The notes beneath the pieces are model-generated. The model made no database searches, had not been told where the DNA came from, and worked only from the letters and a program-made list of their open reading frames with translations. From Deltaproteobacteria bacterium (lineage in GTDB: Bacteria > Desulfobacterota > Binatia > Binatales > Binataceae), in NCBI GenBank assembly GCA_027317185.1, contig DAHVFB010000011.1, forward strand, positions 1 through 52,469: a stretch of 52,469 nt of DNA, read 5' to 3'. A program made the translations under genes and the position numbers. Below are positions 8,690-18,642 of the stretch, piece by piece; positions within the stretch are counted from its first letter, which is position 1; each line of letters begins with the position of its first letter.

Positions 8690-9103
8690 TTATCGGGCGG
8701 AAGACTGTGAGTTGGCAGCCGGATTTTTGCCCGGCGTGGGAACCGTTAAGAGCTGCAACGCCGAACCGAGATCGAGCTCGGAGTACTTGCTGTTCGCGTA
8801 CAGCCTGTCCAGGCGATTTACTGCTTGCACGGTGGTGAAATCCGACAGCGAAAGCTCACGCGACAGTTGATGGATAATCTTGTTTGCCCCTTTCCAATGG
8901 AAAAGGTCAGCCGCGATCGTCAGGCTGTCGAGCTTGCCCACGCTCACCTGCATCGCATCGTTGTACCCATCGACGTACCCGTTCTTGCCCTGGGGGCTAA
9001 GGCGATTCCAGAAGATGCCGTTATGGTTGAAGGTCGGAGTGGCGAACGCACAAGCCCAACTCGCCAAAAAGCCAAGAACAGCCCCACAAATGAATTTCTT
9101 CAT
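8690..9103 (-). CDS. Small secreted protein of unknown function
   Basis: Starting at ATG 9103 (GGAGG lies 11-15 bases upstream), the protein is 137 aa with a clear signal peptide: MKKFICGAVLGFLASWACAFA. The mature part begins near TPTFNHNG and includes WNRLSPQGKNGYVDGYNDAM, which resembles the small periplasmic proteins in which a residue cluster WNxLSxxxKxxYVxGYxDG is conserved. The rest is helical and ends in a Pro/Ser-rich tail. No enzyme motif is seen. It follows the pseudoprotease and lipoprotein genes on the same strand, suggesting an envelope function. Confidence 0.7.
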   Translation of the reverse strand: MKKFICGAVLGFLASWACAFATPTFNHNGIFWNRLSPQGKNGYVDGYNDAMQVSVGKLDSLTIAADLFHWKGANKIIHQLSRELSLSDFTTVQAVNRLDRLYANSKYSELDLGSALQLLTVPTPGKNPAANSQSSAR

Positions 9104-9238
9104 TCCTTTTCCGCTCCTCCCCACCATCAGGAGCTTATCTATCACAATCATTTAGAAGGAAAAAGTATACACGGTTGGCGCAGCAACGCAAAAGGACTCG
9201 ATCGTCCATGATTGCCTACGAAGCCCTCGCTATATCTA

Positions 9239-10573
9239 ATGATGCGAGCGCAGCGGCGGGCCGCCCCGCCAACCGCAGTCGCGATGGAGCAGTTTCAGCA
9301 GCCTCACGGCAATTCCACGGTGAACCCAGTTCCGCCCGCTTACGTGGGCTCGCCGAAAAGGATCGATAGCGACGACGAGGCAATCCGGGTTCTGCGGCTC
9401 AGCGGCCCAGTGGCAGTGACGTTCATGCTCGCCTATTTGACGATTTCGCAGGGCCGCAATGAGCAGATCCCCTCGCTTACCAGCGATCGTTCGGCCGTTC
9501 TGGCCGTCACAGTGGTATTTTTTGGCATCACCTGGGCTCCCATCTTCCGCCGTCATTGGCGCTTATGGACACTGCTCGTCAGCGCCCTCGTGATCGCTCT
9601 ATTCATCCGCATCAGTGCCGCCACCGGAGACCCGGTATCGCGCTTTGTCACGATATTGCTTTTCCCGCTAGCGACCGCGTCCTTCGTGCGATGGAACCCG
9701 CGCTGGCAACTGACCATGTGCGCTGTCTGCTTACTTGAGTTTGCCGCCGCGAATTATTTCGCACCAATTCCCGATCGCTTTCTCAGCTATCGATGGCTGG
9801 GATTGCTGGCCGGACTTTCGCTCTCACAGTTTACCGCAATTTTCCTGCATGAATACGACGCCCGGGTGCATCGCAACTTGGACCAACTCGCGGACGCCGC
9901 GAGTTTTCGGGAACGGCAGATGGCGATGCTGGCGCACGATATTCGCAATCCACTTTCCGCCGTCACCGGTTTTGTGGGGATTTTGGAAGAGGACCAGGAA
10001 CTGAACGAGAGTGAACGGCGCGAGATGCTGGTGCGAATCGGGTTGGCGATGCAACTAATGGATCTCATCGTCGGCAACGTGCTCGATTATCAGAATATCG
10101 AGGAAAGACGGCTCACACCCAATCGCCGCATCATCGATCTGAATCTTGCCGCCTCCGAAGCGGCTCATGAGGGTCAGCAGCGCGCGCAACGCAAGCGCGT
10201 CAAATTCCATACCCGGCTGCATCGGGTACCGGCGGTGGAGTGCGATCCCCTGCACCTCGGGCGGGTGCTGAAGAACCTCTTGATCAACGCGATCGATCGC
10301 GCGGATCGCGGGCGGGTGATACTGACCACGGCCGCGAACAACGGCCACGTCCGAATCGAGGTCAGCGACTCCGGTCCGGCCCTCGATCGCGAGACCCTAG
10401 ACCGCCTGCTTGAACGACCGGCAAAATCGACTGTTCACGCCTGGCCCGCGATAATCGGCATGTTTGTTGCCCGCTGCCTGGTGGAGGTAAACGGCGGACG
10501 CATAACCGCGGAATCGGACGCTCGCGAAGGAGGCCTGACAGTGATCGTGGAACTCCCAGCCGACAAATCATAG
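9239..10573 (+). CDS. Membrane sensor histidine kinase
   Basis: A hybrid of an N-terminal membrane region (about five hydrophobic helices between residues 50 and 200) and a C-terminal kinase core. The phospho-acceptor H-box is MLAHDIRNPLSAVTGF, the N-box is NLLINAIDRADRG and the G1 box is VSDSGPALDRET. The G2 region (HAWPAIIGMFVARCLVEVNGG) lacks the usual GxGLGL glycines, so ATP binding may be altered. No response regulator is adjacent. The start is not settled: ATG 9239, ATG 9242, ATG 9284 and a TTG at 9212 are all in frame without a good ribosome site. Confidence 0.82.
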   Translation: MMRAQRRAAPPTAVAMEQFQQPHGNSTVNPVPPAYVGSPKRIDSDDEAIRVLRLSGPVAVTFMLAYLTISQGRNEQIPSLTSDRSAVLAVTVVFFGITWAPIFRRHWRLWTLLVSALVIALFIRISAATGDPVSRFVTILLFPLATASFVRWNPRWQLTMCAVCLLEFAAANYFAPIPDRFLSYRWLGLLAGLSLSQFTAIFLHEYDARVHRNLDQLADAASFRERQMAMLAHDIRNPLSAVTGFVGILEEDQELNESERREMLVRIGLAMQLMDLIVGNVLDYQNIEERRLTPNRRIIDLNLAASEAAHEGQQRAQRKRVKFHTRLHRVPAVECDPLHLGRVLKNLLINAIDRADRGRVILTTAANNGHVRIEVSDSGPALDRETLDRLLERPAKSTVHAWPAIIGMFVARCLVEVNGGRITAESDAREGGLTVIVELPADKS

Positions 10574-10755
10574 ATAAGGTATAATAGTTGCCCTTGGTGG
10601 CTCTCGAGCGCGGGTCCAGCCACCAAACGGGTATTGCCCGTTACAGACGAATGCTTTAGCGTGTTGCGCTGTGAGTAGATTTCAAAACCGAAGCATCTGC
10701 GGATCACTCCGCCAGGAGTTCAATCCCTGATAACCGCCCACTGGCTTCAATCTTT
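10574..10755 (+). ncRNA. Unclassified structured leader or small RNA upstream of thiL, with consensus -10 box
   Basis: The 182 bases between the kinase and thiL begin with a perfect TATAAT at 10580-10585, unusual in G+C-rich DNA; no matching -35 box is evident. Downstream are several hairpins: GGTGGCT/AGCCACC, ACGGG/CCCGT, ATGCTT/AAGCAT enclosing AGCG/CGCT, GCGGA/TCCGC, and GCCAG/CTGGC, followed by TTCAATCTTTTT at 10746-10757 that runs into the thiL start. It does not match the TPP riboswitch or other riboswitch consensus I can recall. It could be a small RNA ending at the T run or a regulatory leader for thiL and the genes after it. Confidence 0.35.
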
Positions 10756-11778
10756 TTGACCGGTTTGGCGCGCCGCCCAAAAGAACCCTCCGGCGAATTT
10801 GAGTTGATCGATCGGCTTTGCGCCGGCTTGCGTCCGCGATCGCGCACCATCCTCGGTCCCGGCGACGATTGTGCGATCCTCGCGCCGATAAAACATCCCG
10901 TGCTGGTGACCGTCGATTCGATGGTCGAAGGCGTTCATTTCCGCATCCCATGGTTTTCGGCCCCAGTGCTGGGCCGCAAAGCGCTGGCCGTTAACCTGAG
11001 CGATATCGCCGCTGCGGGCGGATGGCCGCTGGCGTGCGTGATCAATCTCGCGATTCGCCCCGGGATAGACCAGCGATTCCTTGCGCAGCTTTATGTTGGT
11101 CTCAGACAGGCTGCATCTGAGGCTGACCTAGATATCGTGGGCGGGAACATCACGCGCTCGCCGGCGCTGGCTATAACCATCACGCTGATTGGCGAGGTCC
11201 GGCGCTCGGCGCTACGGCGCGACACGGCGCGACACGGGGACGAAATCTTCGTCACTGGCAGTATTGGGGACGCGGCCCTGGGTCTAAAGATACTTGATCG
11301 CAAACTCAAGGCACGCGGTGCGCATCGCCACTTCCTGGTCGATCGCTTTCGCGATCCAACCCCGCGGCTGCGCGCGGGCCAGGCGCTTGCGGGTCTGCCC
11401 AGCGCACCGGCCGCTATCGATGTGAGCGACGGCTTATGCCAGGACCTTGGCCATATACTCGACCGCAGCGGAGTCGGCGCGGAACTCGACGCCGACGCGA
11501 TTCCGCTTTCGGACGCATATCGCGCCGTGTTCGGTGACGACCCCAGCGTGGCGCTCTCGAGTGGCGAGGATTACGAACTATTGTTTTGCATGCGGCCCGG
11601 TTCTTCAGCGGCGACCCTCACGCGGCGGCTTGGCGTCGCGGTCCATCGCATCGGAGGCATCGTGCGCGGCAAACCCGAAATTAAATTCACCGGCCAGTCT
11701 GCCCCAATCCTCAAATCTCCCGGTATTGCAGGCTTCGATCAGTTGCGCAGCGGTAACCGGAGCGGCCGCCGCCGATGA
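10756..11778 (+). CDS. thiL: Thiamine-monophosphate kinase
   Basis: Phosphorylates thiamine monophosphate to the active cofactor thiamine pyrophosphate in the cytosol. PurM-superfamily motifs are clear: FELIDRL, ILGPGDDCAIL (residues 32-42), VDSMVEGVHFR (53-63), KALAVNLSDIAAAGG (75-89), IVGGNITRS, AIDVSDGL and SGEDYELLF. Length is 340 aa. The start is a TTG because no ATG or GTG is available before the conserved GEFELI; TTG at 10765 is also possible. The stop overlaps the next ATG (ATGA). No other thiamine gene is nearby and the upstream leader is not a TPP riboswitch. Confidence 0.93.
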   Translation: MTGLARRPKEPSGEFELIDRLCAGLRPRSRTILGPGDDCAILAPIKHPVLVTVDSMVEGVHFRIPWFSAPVLGRKALAVNLSDIAAAGGWPLACVINLAIRPGIDQRFLAQLYVGLRQAASEADLDIVGGNITRSPALAITITLIGEVRRSALRRDTARHGDEIFVTGSIGDAALGLKILDRKLKARGAHRHFLVDRFRDPTPRLRAGQALAGLPSAPAAIDVSDGLCQDLGHILDRSGVGAELDADAIPLSDAYRAVFGDDPSVALSSGEDYELLFCMRPGSSAATLTRRLGVAVHRIGGIVRGKPEIKFTGQSAPILKSPGIAGFDQLRSGNRSGRRR

Positions 11779-12989
11779 CCCTGCTGCCGATCGTCATTGC
11801 GATCCTGCTGTTGGGCAGCGCCTTGCTCGCGGCCTCCGAAACCGCGCTGTTCTCGCTGGCGCGGATGGAGCATACGCGCGCCCGTTTGGGCGAGGGGGTA
11901 CGTCAGGCGGTCGAAAAACTAATGAACCGGCCGCTGGAATCGCTAGTGATCGTGATCGGGCTCAACGAAACCGCCAACGTATTCGCCGAATGCCTCGCCA
12001 CCTCTTTCCTGCTGCAATGGATCGGCCCCTGGGGTTCGTACGTCTCGGCGCCGCTGATGCTGGTGATCGTGATGCTGTTCTGCGACATCACGCCGAAAAC
12101 CTTCGCGCTGGGCTATCCCGGGTTGATCGCCGCGCTCACCGCCCGTCCATTGGCGGCAATCAGCGGACTGGCGCATCCGATAGCGCGCTGGCTAACCCCT
12201 GCCGATCTATCCACCCGTCCGGCGCCGGTTTCTGAATCCGAGTTCAAGGCGCTACTGCGCATGAGCGAGCATCAAGGAGAGGTCGAGCCTGGCGAGCGCG
12301 AACTGATCCACAAGGTGTTCGATTTTGCGAATCGCCGAGTGGCGGACGTGATGACCCCGCGCGACCAGATTTTTTCGCTCGACGTCAGCACCCCGGCGGG
12401 TCAGTTAATCGGAGAAGTGGCTCACGCGCATTTCTCACGCGTACCGATTTATCGTGGAAATCCGGATTACATCGTGGGCATTCTGCATGCGAAAGATCTG
12501 GTTATCCGCCGTCTCGACAACAGCATGCCGCGGTTGGAACGGCTGATTCGTCCGCCGCGCTTCGTACCGCCGGTTAAAACGCTCGGTGAACTGCTCGAGG
12601 AGATGCGCCGCGACCGTTTTCAGTTGGCGCTGGTGGTCAACGAATATGGGCGCCTGCTCGGCTTGATCACGCTTGAAGATCTGCTCGAGGAACTGTTCGG
12701 CGAAATCCGCGATGAATTCGAATTCGACGGGCCCGAGCTGCAGAACCTCGAAAATGGCGAATGGCTGGTATCCGGCGGCATCGATGTGGCTGAACTGCGC
12801 AAAGCCCTGAATGCGGACGGTTCGCTGCCGGCGGGCGGCAATGCGCGGTCGCTCAGCAGCCTCGTGCTGCGTCATCTGGGACGCGTACCGCGGACCGGCG
12901 ACCGCTTCAGATTGGGCAGCTTCGAGGCCACCGTGGAACGGGTTAGCGGCGCGTCGGTCGAGCAACTGAGGCTCAAGCAATGGCATTAG
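11775..12989 (+). CDS. CNNM/HlyC-CorC family protein with CBS pair (first of two)
   Basis: A 404-residue integral membrane protein. It has an N-terminal DUF21/CNNM transmembrane domain (residues 1-140, several helices, ASETALFSLARMEHTRA), a CBS pair (VADVMTPRDQIFSLD to LLGLITLEDLLEELFGEI) and a C-terminal transporter-associated FAD-binding-like domain (WLVSGGIDVAELRKAL). Family members act in magnesium/cobalt efflux or ion homeostasis. It overlaps thiL by four bases and the next CNNM gene by ten, so the three are coupled. The older label haemolysin is misleading. Confidence 0.9.
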   Translation: MTLLPIVIAILLLGSALLAASETALFSLARMEHTRARLGEGVRQAVEKLMNRPLESLVIVIGLNETANVFAECLATSFLLQWIGPWGSYVSAPLMLVIVMLFCDITPKTFALGYPGLIAALTARPLAAISGLAHPIARWLTPADLSTRPAPVSESEFKALLRMSEHQGEVEPGERELIHKVFDFANRRVADVMTPRDQIFSLDVSTPAGQLIGEVAHAHFSRVPIYRGNPDYIVGILHAKDLVIRRLDNSMPRLERLIRPPRFVPPVKTLGELLEEMRRDRFQLALVVNEYGRLLGLITLEDLLEELFGEIRDEFEFDGPELQNLENGEWLVSGGIDVAELRKALNADGSLPAGGNARSLSSLVLRHLGRVPRTGDRFRLGSFEATVERVSGASVEQLRLKQWH

Positions 12990-14259
12990 CGGAACTGGCG
13001 ATTATCGTCGCCGCCTGCGTGATTGTGCAGGCCTTTTTCGCCGCCAGCGAAATCGCTTTGGTGGCGGCCGACGATGCCAAGCTGCGAGCGGCCGGCGAAC
13101 GCGAGGGCAAGCGCGCTTCGATGCTGGAATCATTGCTACTAAAGCGCGATCGGCTGTTGGCGCTGGTATTGACCACCAACAACCTGGCTACTGTGATAGC
13201 GGCCGCGGTGCTGACCACGTTTCTTCATCGCATCGGACCGCATTACTCGTACCTTGCACCCTTTATTCTGGCCCCCATCACGCTGCTGCTGGGCGAATCG
13301 ATTCCCAAGCTGCTGGCCCTGCGCGGCCCGCTTGCCTTTGCGGCCTTCGCGGCGCGTCCGCTGTTGCTGATGGCAGCGGCGCTTGCGCCGCTGCTCAAAT
13401 TCGAGACCATGCTCAGCCGCTGGCTGCGCAAGCTTGCGGGAGTATCGCCGGAAATCGGTAGCGTGTTCCTGACCCGCGAGGATCTCGCGTTGCTTTTATG
13501 GCGCGACGCCGACGGACATGGTCCGGTCACCGACGCCATTTTGCCTGCCGAGCAGCAGATGATCAGCCGCATCTTCCGCTTCACCCATAGCGAGGCGCGC
13601 AAGGTGATGGTGCCGCAGGTGCAAATCGAGGCGGTGCCGGACGATATTACGCTCGCCGCGACTATCGAGGTGGCCCGGCGCGAGGGTTTCAGCCGTCTGC
13701 CGGTGTTCCACAAACGAATCTTCGACATTATCGGCGTGGTCCATGTGTTCGACTTGCTGGAGGCGCCTGACCTCACCCGGCCGGTGACCGAAGTGATGCG
13801 TCCGGTGAGCTATTTTTCCGAATCTACCCCGCTTGACGAAATTCTGCTCGCGATGCAGCGCACGGGGGAAAATCTGGCGGTGGTGGTGGATGAATATGGC
13901 GGCGCATCTGGAATTTTGACGGTCGAGGATTTGCTCGAAGAGATCGTTGGCGAGATCGAAGACGAATACGACGCGCGCGAGGAGCTGACCACGGTATTAA
14001 ATGCGCGCTCGCTCGCGGTGCTGGCCCGCGCGCCGATCGCGGAGCTCAACGATCGCTTCGGTCTGAACCTTCCCGAAGGCGAGGAGTATGCTACGATCGG
14101 CGGTCTGGTGGTGGAACGCCTTGGTCATATTGCCAAACCAGGCGAACAATTTAAGGTCGGCGACGTGACAATTACGGTGACCCGCAGCGACGCACGCGCG
14201 GTACGCGAGGTAATCATCGGGCTGGACCGGCCGCTGCGAGTGGATCGCACACGCCACCG

Positions 14260-14263
<4 letters not shown>
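12980..14263 (+). CDS. CNNM/HlyC-CorC family protein with CBS pair (second of two)
   Basis: A 427-residue paralogue of the preceding gene with the same order. The CNNM membrane domain opens AASEIALVAADDAKLRAAG, the CBS pair runs from KVMVPQVQIEAVP to GGASGILTVEDLLEEIVGE, and the C-terminal domain contains LARAPIAELNDRFGL and IGGLVVERLGHIAKPGEQF. Tandem CNNM pairs probably form a mixed or paired transporter, which is inference. It starts ten bases inside the previous gene and its stop overlaps the larB start by ATGA, consistent with one translationally coupled operon. Confidence 0.9.
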
Positions 14264-15029
<766 letters not shown>

Positions 15030-15030
<1 letters not shown>

Positions 15031-16358
15031 TGGCTGACCGCAAAACGCTTACCAGCGGGCGCGCGCGACGCGCAATCAAGATTGGCGGCCTCGCCTCGCA
15101 AGTAGGGTCAAGTTACCTGTGGAACTCGATTCGGCGCCCGTTTCTCAACGCTTCCAAGGCCGATCGCGAACTGCTCGAAACCCATATCAAGAACGCGCGC
15201 CGAATCGTCGAAAGCTCGCAGCAGTTACGCGGCGCGTTCATGAAGCTGATCCAGATGCTCTCGATGCGCAGCGATCTGCTGCCGATCGAGGCGGTCGATA
15301 TCCTCAAGACCACACGCTCGAGCGTGCCGCCGATGGATTATTCAATGATCGCCGCCCAGGTGAAGCGCGAGTTGGGAAAGCCTCCGGAGCAGATTTTCGC
15401 CAGCTTCGAACCTGATGCATTTGCTGCCGCCTCGCTCGGCCAGGTGCATCGCGCGACGCTCAAAAGCGGCGAACAGGTGGCGGTTAAGGTGCAATACCCG
15501 GGCGTCGCCGAGACCGTCGGTCAGGACCTTGGCAACATGAAGATGCTGCTGCGGACCTTTCAGGCGATCGCCGGCGATGTGATGCGGCAGAAAATCGATA
15601 CGCGCACCGTTTACCGTGAGCTGGAAGACCGGCTGCGCGAGGAACTCGATTACGTCAACGAGGCCCGCAACATCAAGGAGTTCCGGCGTCTGCTAGCCGA
15701 TGACGAGGAAGTGATGATCCCGCGCGTGATCGAGAAGCTCAGCTCAAAACGCGTGCTGACGATGACTTATCTCGACGGCTATTGGCTGTCCGACGTGATG
15801 AGTCCGGCGGTCGACGAAGATCTGCGCCGATGGGTCGCACGCAAATACTACCGCCTCGTATGGCGGCAGATTCTCGAGCTTGGCGTACTGCACACCGACC
15901 CTCATCCGGGAAATTACCTCGTGAGCCATCACCCACGGCTCGGCATTCTGGATTTCGGATCGATTCGCCATTACAGCGACGCGCTGCGCCAGGGCAGTCT
16001 GACCTTGGCGCGCGGACTGCTCGGACGCGACGACAAGTTGATCGCGCAGGCGATGGTGAAGCTCGGCTATCTCGATCACGATCAGGATCCCGCCGCGATG
16101 GTGCAGGTCATCTACATCCTGTTCGAGCCGCTGATGAAAAACGGCGTTTACGATCCCAACCAATACGATTCGATCGGCAAGATGGCCGAGGTGGGCGAGA
16201 TCGCGGTCAAGCACAAGCTGTACAAGTCGCCGCCGCACAGCGTTTTTACGCTCCGCGCCCTGATTGGACTCGATGGAATCGTAAAAGGCCTCGCGGTGCC
16301 GGATAACTACCAGGTACTGTTCCGCGAAGCCGTCGCGCACGCGACCAGGCTCAACTGA
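15030..16358 (+). CDS. ABC1/AarF (UbiB/ADCK-type) atypical kinase
   Basis: Starting at ATG 15030 inside the larB stop (TGATG), the protein is 442 aa. Open frame extends further upstream but there it only runs antiphase through larB. Kinase-like features are the N-terminal extension where KxGQ reads K72-L-I-Q75, the alanine-rich loop AAASLGQVH (132-140), lysine in AVKVQYPG (K153), HTDPHPGN and the DFG-equivalent LDFGSIR. UbiB/ADCK proteins are ATPases that support ubiquinone or isoprenoid-lipid handling. The Gly to Ile change in KxGQ is unusual. No ubiquinone gene is nearby. Confidence 0.88.
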
Positions 16359-16374
16359 CCGCCAGCGGCCGGCG

Positions 16375-17226
16375 ATGGAAGCATCCGGGCTGATCGACCG
16401 GCTGGAAGCCCATCGCGACGTCCACTTTCGCCGCCTCAAAAGCCGCCGCGTAACCGGCGATCAAAGCGCGTTAAAATTCATCGATGAGTCCGGCTTCTGT
16501 ACCGCCTTCACGGCCGGCCTCGGCGTGGCTTGCCTGCGCGAGGCAATTGCCGGCGAACGCGAACCAGTGATGCCCGAACATATTCAGCATGATTACGCGA
16601 TTGGCCGTACATGGGAGTTGAAAAATCGCCTGCCGGCCGGCCGGCAGGCGTACTACGGCAAGGTGATCGCGGGCCGGCCGGGCTTTATCGCGCTCGCAAT
16701 GCTGCCGGCCTTCCTGCGCCTGCGCGTGCCGCCGGGTGGGTACAAGGCGCTATACGCAAAGGGTGCACTTTCGCGATGCGCGAAACTGGTGATGGACACG
16801 CTGTCGCGGCGCGGCCCTGCGGAGACCCGCGTGCTTAAATTATCGAGCGGATTTTCGCGCCCGCGCGATCGCGCCGAATTCGACCGTGCGATGAAGGAGC
16901 TACAGGAGAAATTCCTCGCGGTCAAAGTCGAGGAGCGTCGCGATCCGTTCACCTACATCTGGGGTACGCTCGATCAGCGATGGGCACAGGCGTTACATGA
17001 AGCCCGCGCGCTGTCATCCGCCGCGGCCGTCTACCAACTGGTGCGGCGCTACTTCGAGGTGGCGGCCTTTGGCACTGAAAGATCAGCGGCGCGGATACTG
17101 GCGATCGATCCGGCATTAGTCGAGCGGGCCGCGCGCCGGCTCGAACGCGAACGGATGATCGTACGCGGCGTGAAGATCGACGGCCTGATTGGCGCCCATT
17201 GCCTGCTTGTCAAGCTGATGGGTTAA
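16375..17226 (+). CDS. AlkZ-related winged-helix protein (DNA-glycosylase-like), function uncertain
   Basis: A 283-residue basic protein. FIDESGFCTAFTAG near residue 38, a central region with MPEHIQHDYAIGRTWELKN and YYGKVIAGRPGFIAL, and a C-terminal winged-helix part (ALVERAARRLERERMIVRG) resemble the AlkZ/YcaQ-related family, whose founding members unhook DNA crosslinks. Catalytic residues of true AlkZ (the QxQ/QxD motif) are not seen, so a glycosylase activity is not supported directly. It begins 16 bases after the ABC1 kinase gene and closes the operon. Confidence is good that it is a real gene and modest for the family. Confidence 0.6.
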   Translation: MEASGLIDRLEAHRDVHFRRLKSRRVTGDQSALKFIDESGFCTAFTAGLGVACLREAIAGEREPVMPEHIQHDYAIGRTWELKNRLPAGRQAYYGKVIAGRPGFIALAMLPAFLRLRVPPGGYKALYAKGALSRCAKLVMDTLSRRGPAETRVLKLSSGFSRPRDRAEFDRAMKELQEKFLAVKVEERRDPFTYIWGTLDQRWAQALHEARALSSAAAVYQLVRRYFEVAAFGTERSAARILAIDPALVERAARRLERERMIVRGVKIDGLIGAHCLLVKLMG

Positions 17227-17269
17227 GCGCTGTTACTTCTCCGATACCGGCCGAATCGAACCGATCCGA

Positions 17270-18016
17270 TCACCATTGTTCATATTTCACCGCGCGACGT
17301 TCATAGCCCGAACCGCGTAGCAGATCGCGCAGGCGCAGCACCCCCGCGCCGACGCCGCAAATATAAACATGGCGGGCGCGAACGCTGTCCGCCTTGATCC
17401 ATCGCTGCTCGGCGCGGCGTAACAGTTCGGCGTAAAGCCATTCGATGCCGCCGCTACGATTGGAAGTGATCCATTCGATCTGGAAGCCGGAATTGGCGCG
17501 CGACGCCTGTTCCAGTTCGCGCCGATAAAGTAGATGGGCATCATCGAGCGCGCCATACAGCAAACGAATCGGATGCGCGGTTGCGATGGCCAGCGCGCGC
17601 CGGATCATTGGACGAATAGGCGCGATCCCGGTGCCCTCGGCGATGAAGACCAGCTCAGTGTCCGGCGGCCTATCGAGCGTGAACAGTCCGTAGGGTCCGG
17701 TGAACGAGATTCGATCGCCGATGCGCCGCGCAAACAGATGCTCAACGCCTGCTCCACCCGGCACGCGATTGAAGCAAAGCTCAAATGGCTCGCCATCCTC
17801 GGGACTCGAGGCGATCGAATAAGGACGCGAGCGAGTCTCGCCAGGCAGCGGAATCGCAATCGAAATGAACTGACCGGGAATAAAGCCGCTTAGCGGCGTC
17901 TCCGCCGATCTTAGAAAGAGCGATCGCGTATCATCGTTGTGGTCAACTATCCGCTCGACCGTCGCAATTCGGCCAGAGCGTTTTGCATTACCAGGGTTGG
18001 CGTCCGTCGCGCTCAT
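17270..18016 (-). CDS. FAD/NAD(P)-binding ferredoxin reductase-like oxidoreductase
   Basis: A 248-residue ferredoxin-NADP reductase-fold protein. The FAD-binding motif RPYSIASS begins at residue 64, GPYGLFTLD follows in the flavin domain, and the nicotinamide site is FIAEGTGIAPIRPM. The C-terminus has YICGVGAGVLRLRDLL and ends in an aromatic (EQW). No [2Fe-2S] domain is fused, unlike phenol-hydroxylase reductases, so it needs a separate ferredoxin, plausibly the one encoded just upstream on the same strand. The pair could serve the Rieske oxygenase or the P450 in this window, which is inference. Confidence 0.85.
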   Translation of the reverse strand: MSATDANPGNAKRSGRIATVERIVDHNDDTRSLFLRSAETPLSGFIPGQFISIAIPLPGETRSRPYSIASSPEDGEPFELCFNRVPGGAGVEHLFARRIGDRISFTGPYGLFTLDRPPDTELVFIAEGTGIAPIRPMIRRALAIATAHPIRLLYGALDDAHLLYRRELEQASRANSGFQIEWITSNRSGGIEWLYAELLRRAEQRWIKADSVRARHVYICGVGAGVLRLRDLLRGSGYERRAVKYEQW

Positions 18017-18079
18017 GCGAACCTCGGCGATGTGGTGTGGCGTCCGGTTGATACGTTTACAGGGCTATTGTTCGGGCGA

Positions 18080-18155
18080 GATTCTTCGCTCCGCCAGCCT
18101 ACGCTCAGAATGACAGCAATGACGGAAACTTGTCATTCTGAGAGCGCGAAGAATC
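18080..18155. repeat. Palindromic intergenic repeat, two inverted arms
   Basis: The left arm at 18080-18115 begins GATTCTTCGCTC and ends CTCAGAATGACA. The right arm at 18131-18155 is its inverse (TGTCATTCTGAG then GCGAAGAATC). The arms can pair into one long stem between the two convergent-free minus-strand genes. A single copy of the same unit is at 21854-21880 and a half copy near 49129, so this is a dispersed REP-like family rather than a terminator unique to this locus. Confidence 0.8.
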
Positions 18156-18196
18156 CCGATCATGACGTTCGTTCAAGTTATTTGCGGGACACCATA

Positions 18197-18565
18197 CTAG
18201 TGGCTTTCGCTTAGCTGGTTGATCGTATATCGCGGCACCACCACGACGATCTCTGCATCCGGGTCCTGAATCACCGCCTGGCATCCCAATCGCGAAGTGG
18301 GCGTCAGGCCCGGCGCGCGATCGAGCATGTCCTCTTCCTGTTCGCTCGCCTCGGACAGTTCATCCGCGCCCTGCTTTACCACCACGTGGCAGGTGGTGCA
18401 GGCGCAGTTTCCCCCACAGGCGTGTTCCAGATGGATTCGATGACCAAGCAGGATATCGAGAATCGAACCCGCTTTGCCGTCGTGATAAAAGGGGGCACCG
18501 GCGGGATTGAACTCGATCACCTGCTCCGGATCACCATTTTCGTAAATGACGCGAAGCTTGGCCAT
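18197..18565 (-). CDS. [2Fe-2S] ferredoxin, adrenodoxin/ISC type
   Basis: A 122-residue electron carrier. The cluster motif CGGNCACTTCHV gives ligands C50, C56 and C59, with C95 in RLGCQAVI as the fourth; C54 is an additional cysteine. The intervening acidic stretch ADELSEASEQEEDML is typical of vertebrate-type ferredoxins that feed P450s or iron-sulphur assembly. No isc genes are adjacent. The nearest same-strand gene is the flavin reductase, about 180 bases downstream, separated by the palindromic repeat, and together they would make a complete NAD(P)H-to-oxygenase electron chain. Confidence 0.93.
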   Translation of the reverse strand: MAKLRVIYENGDPEQVIEFNPAGAPFYHDGKAGSILDILLGHRIHLEHACGGNCACTTCHVVVKQGADELSEASEQEEDMLDRAPGLTPTSRLGCQAVIQDPDAEIVVVVPRYTINQLSESH

Positions 18566-18642
18566 TCAGTTTAGATGGAGTGCCTTTCAGTCTCTTCAAC
18601 CACAATACGCGGTCCAAGCAGCGATCGGAACCGCCGTTCGCG

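Noticed and set aside
10627-10740. Possible tRNA-Sec: a T-arm-like GGAGTTCAATCC, a TTTCAAA that could be an anticodon loop, and terminal CCA
   Set aside because: No acceptor stem, anticodon stem or T stem pairs correctly, although the genome should contain a tRNA-Sec. Reported only as an unclassified structured region.
10574-10755. TPP riboswitch upstream of thiL
   Set aside because: The conserved CUGAGA and the ACCUGAU-type motif are absent.
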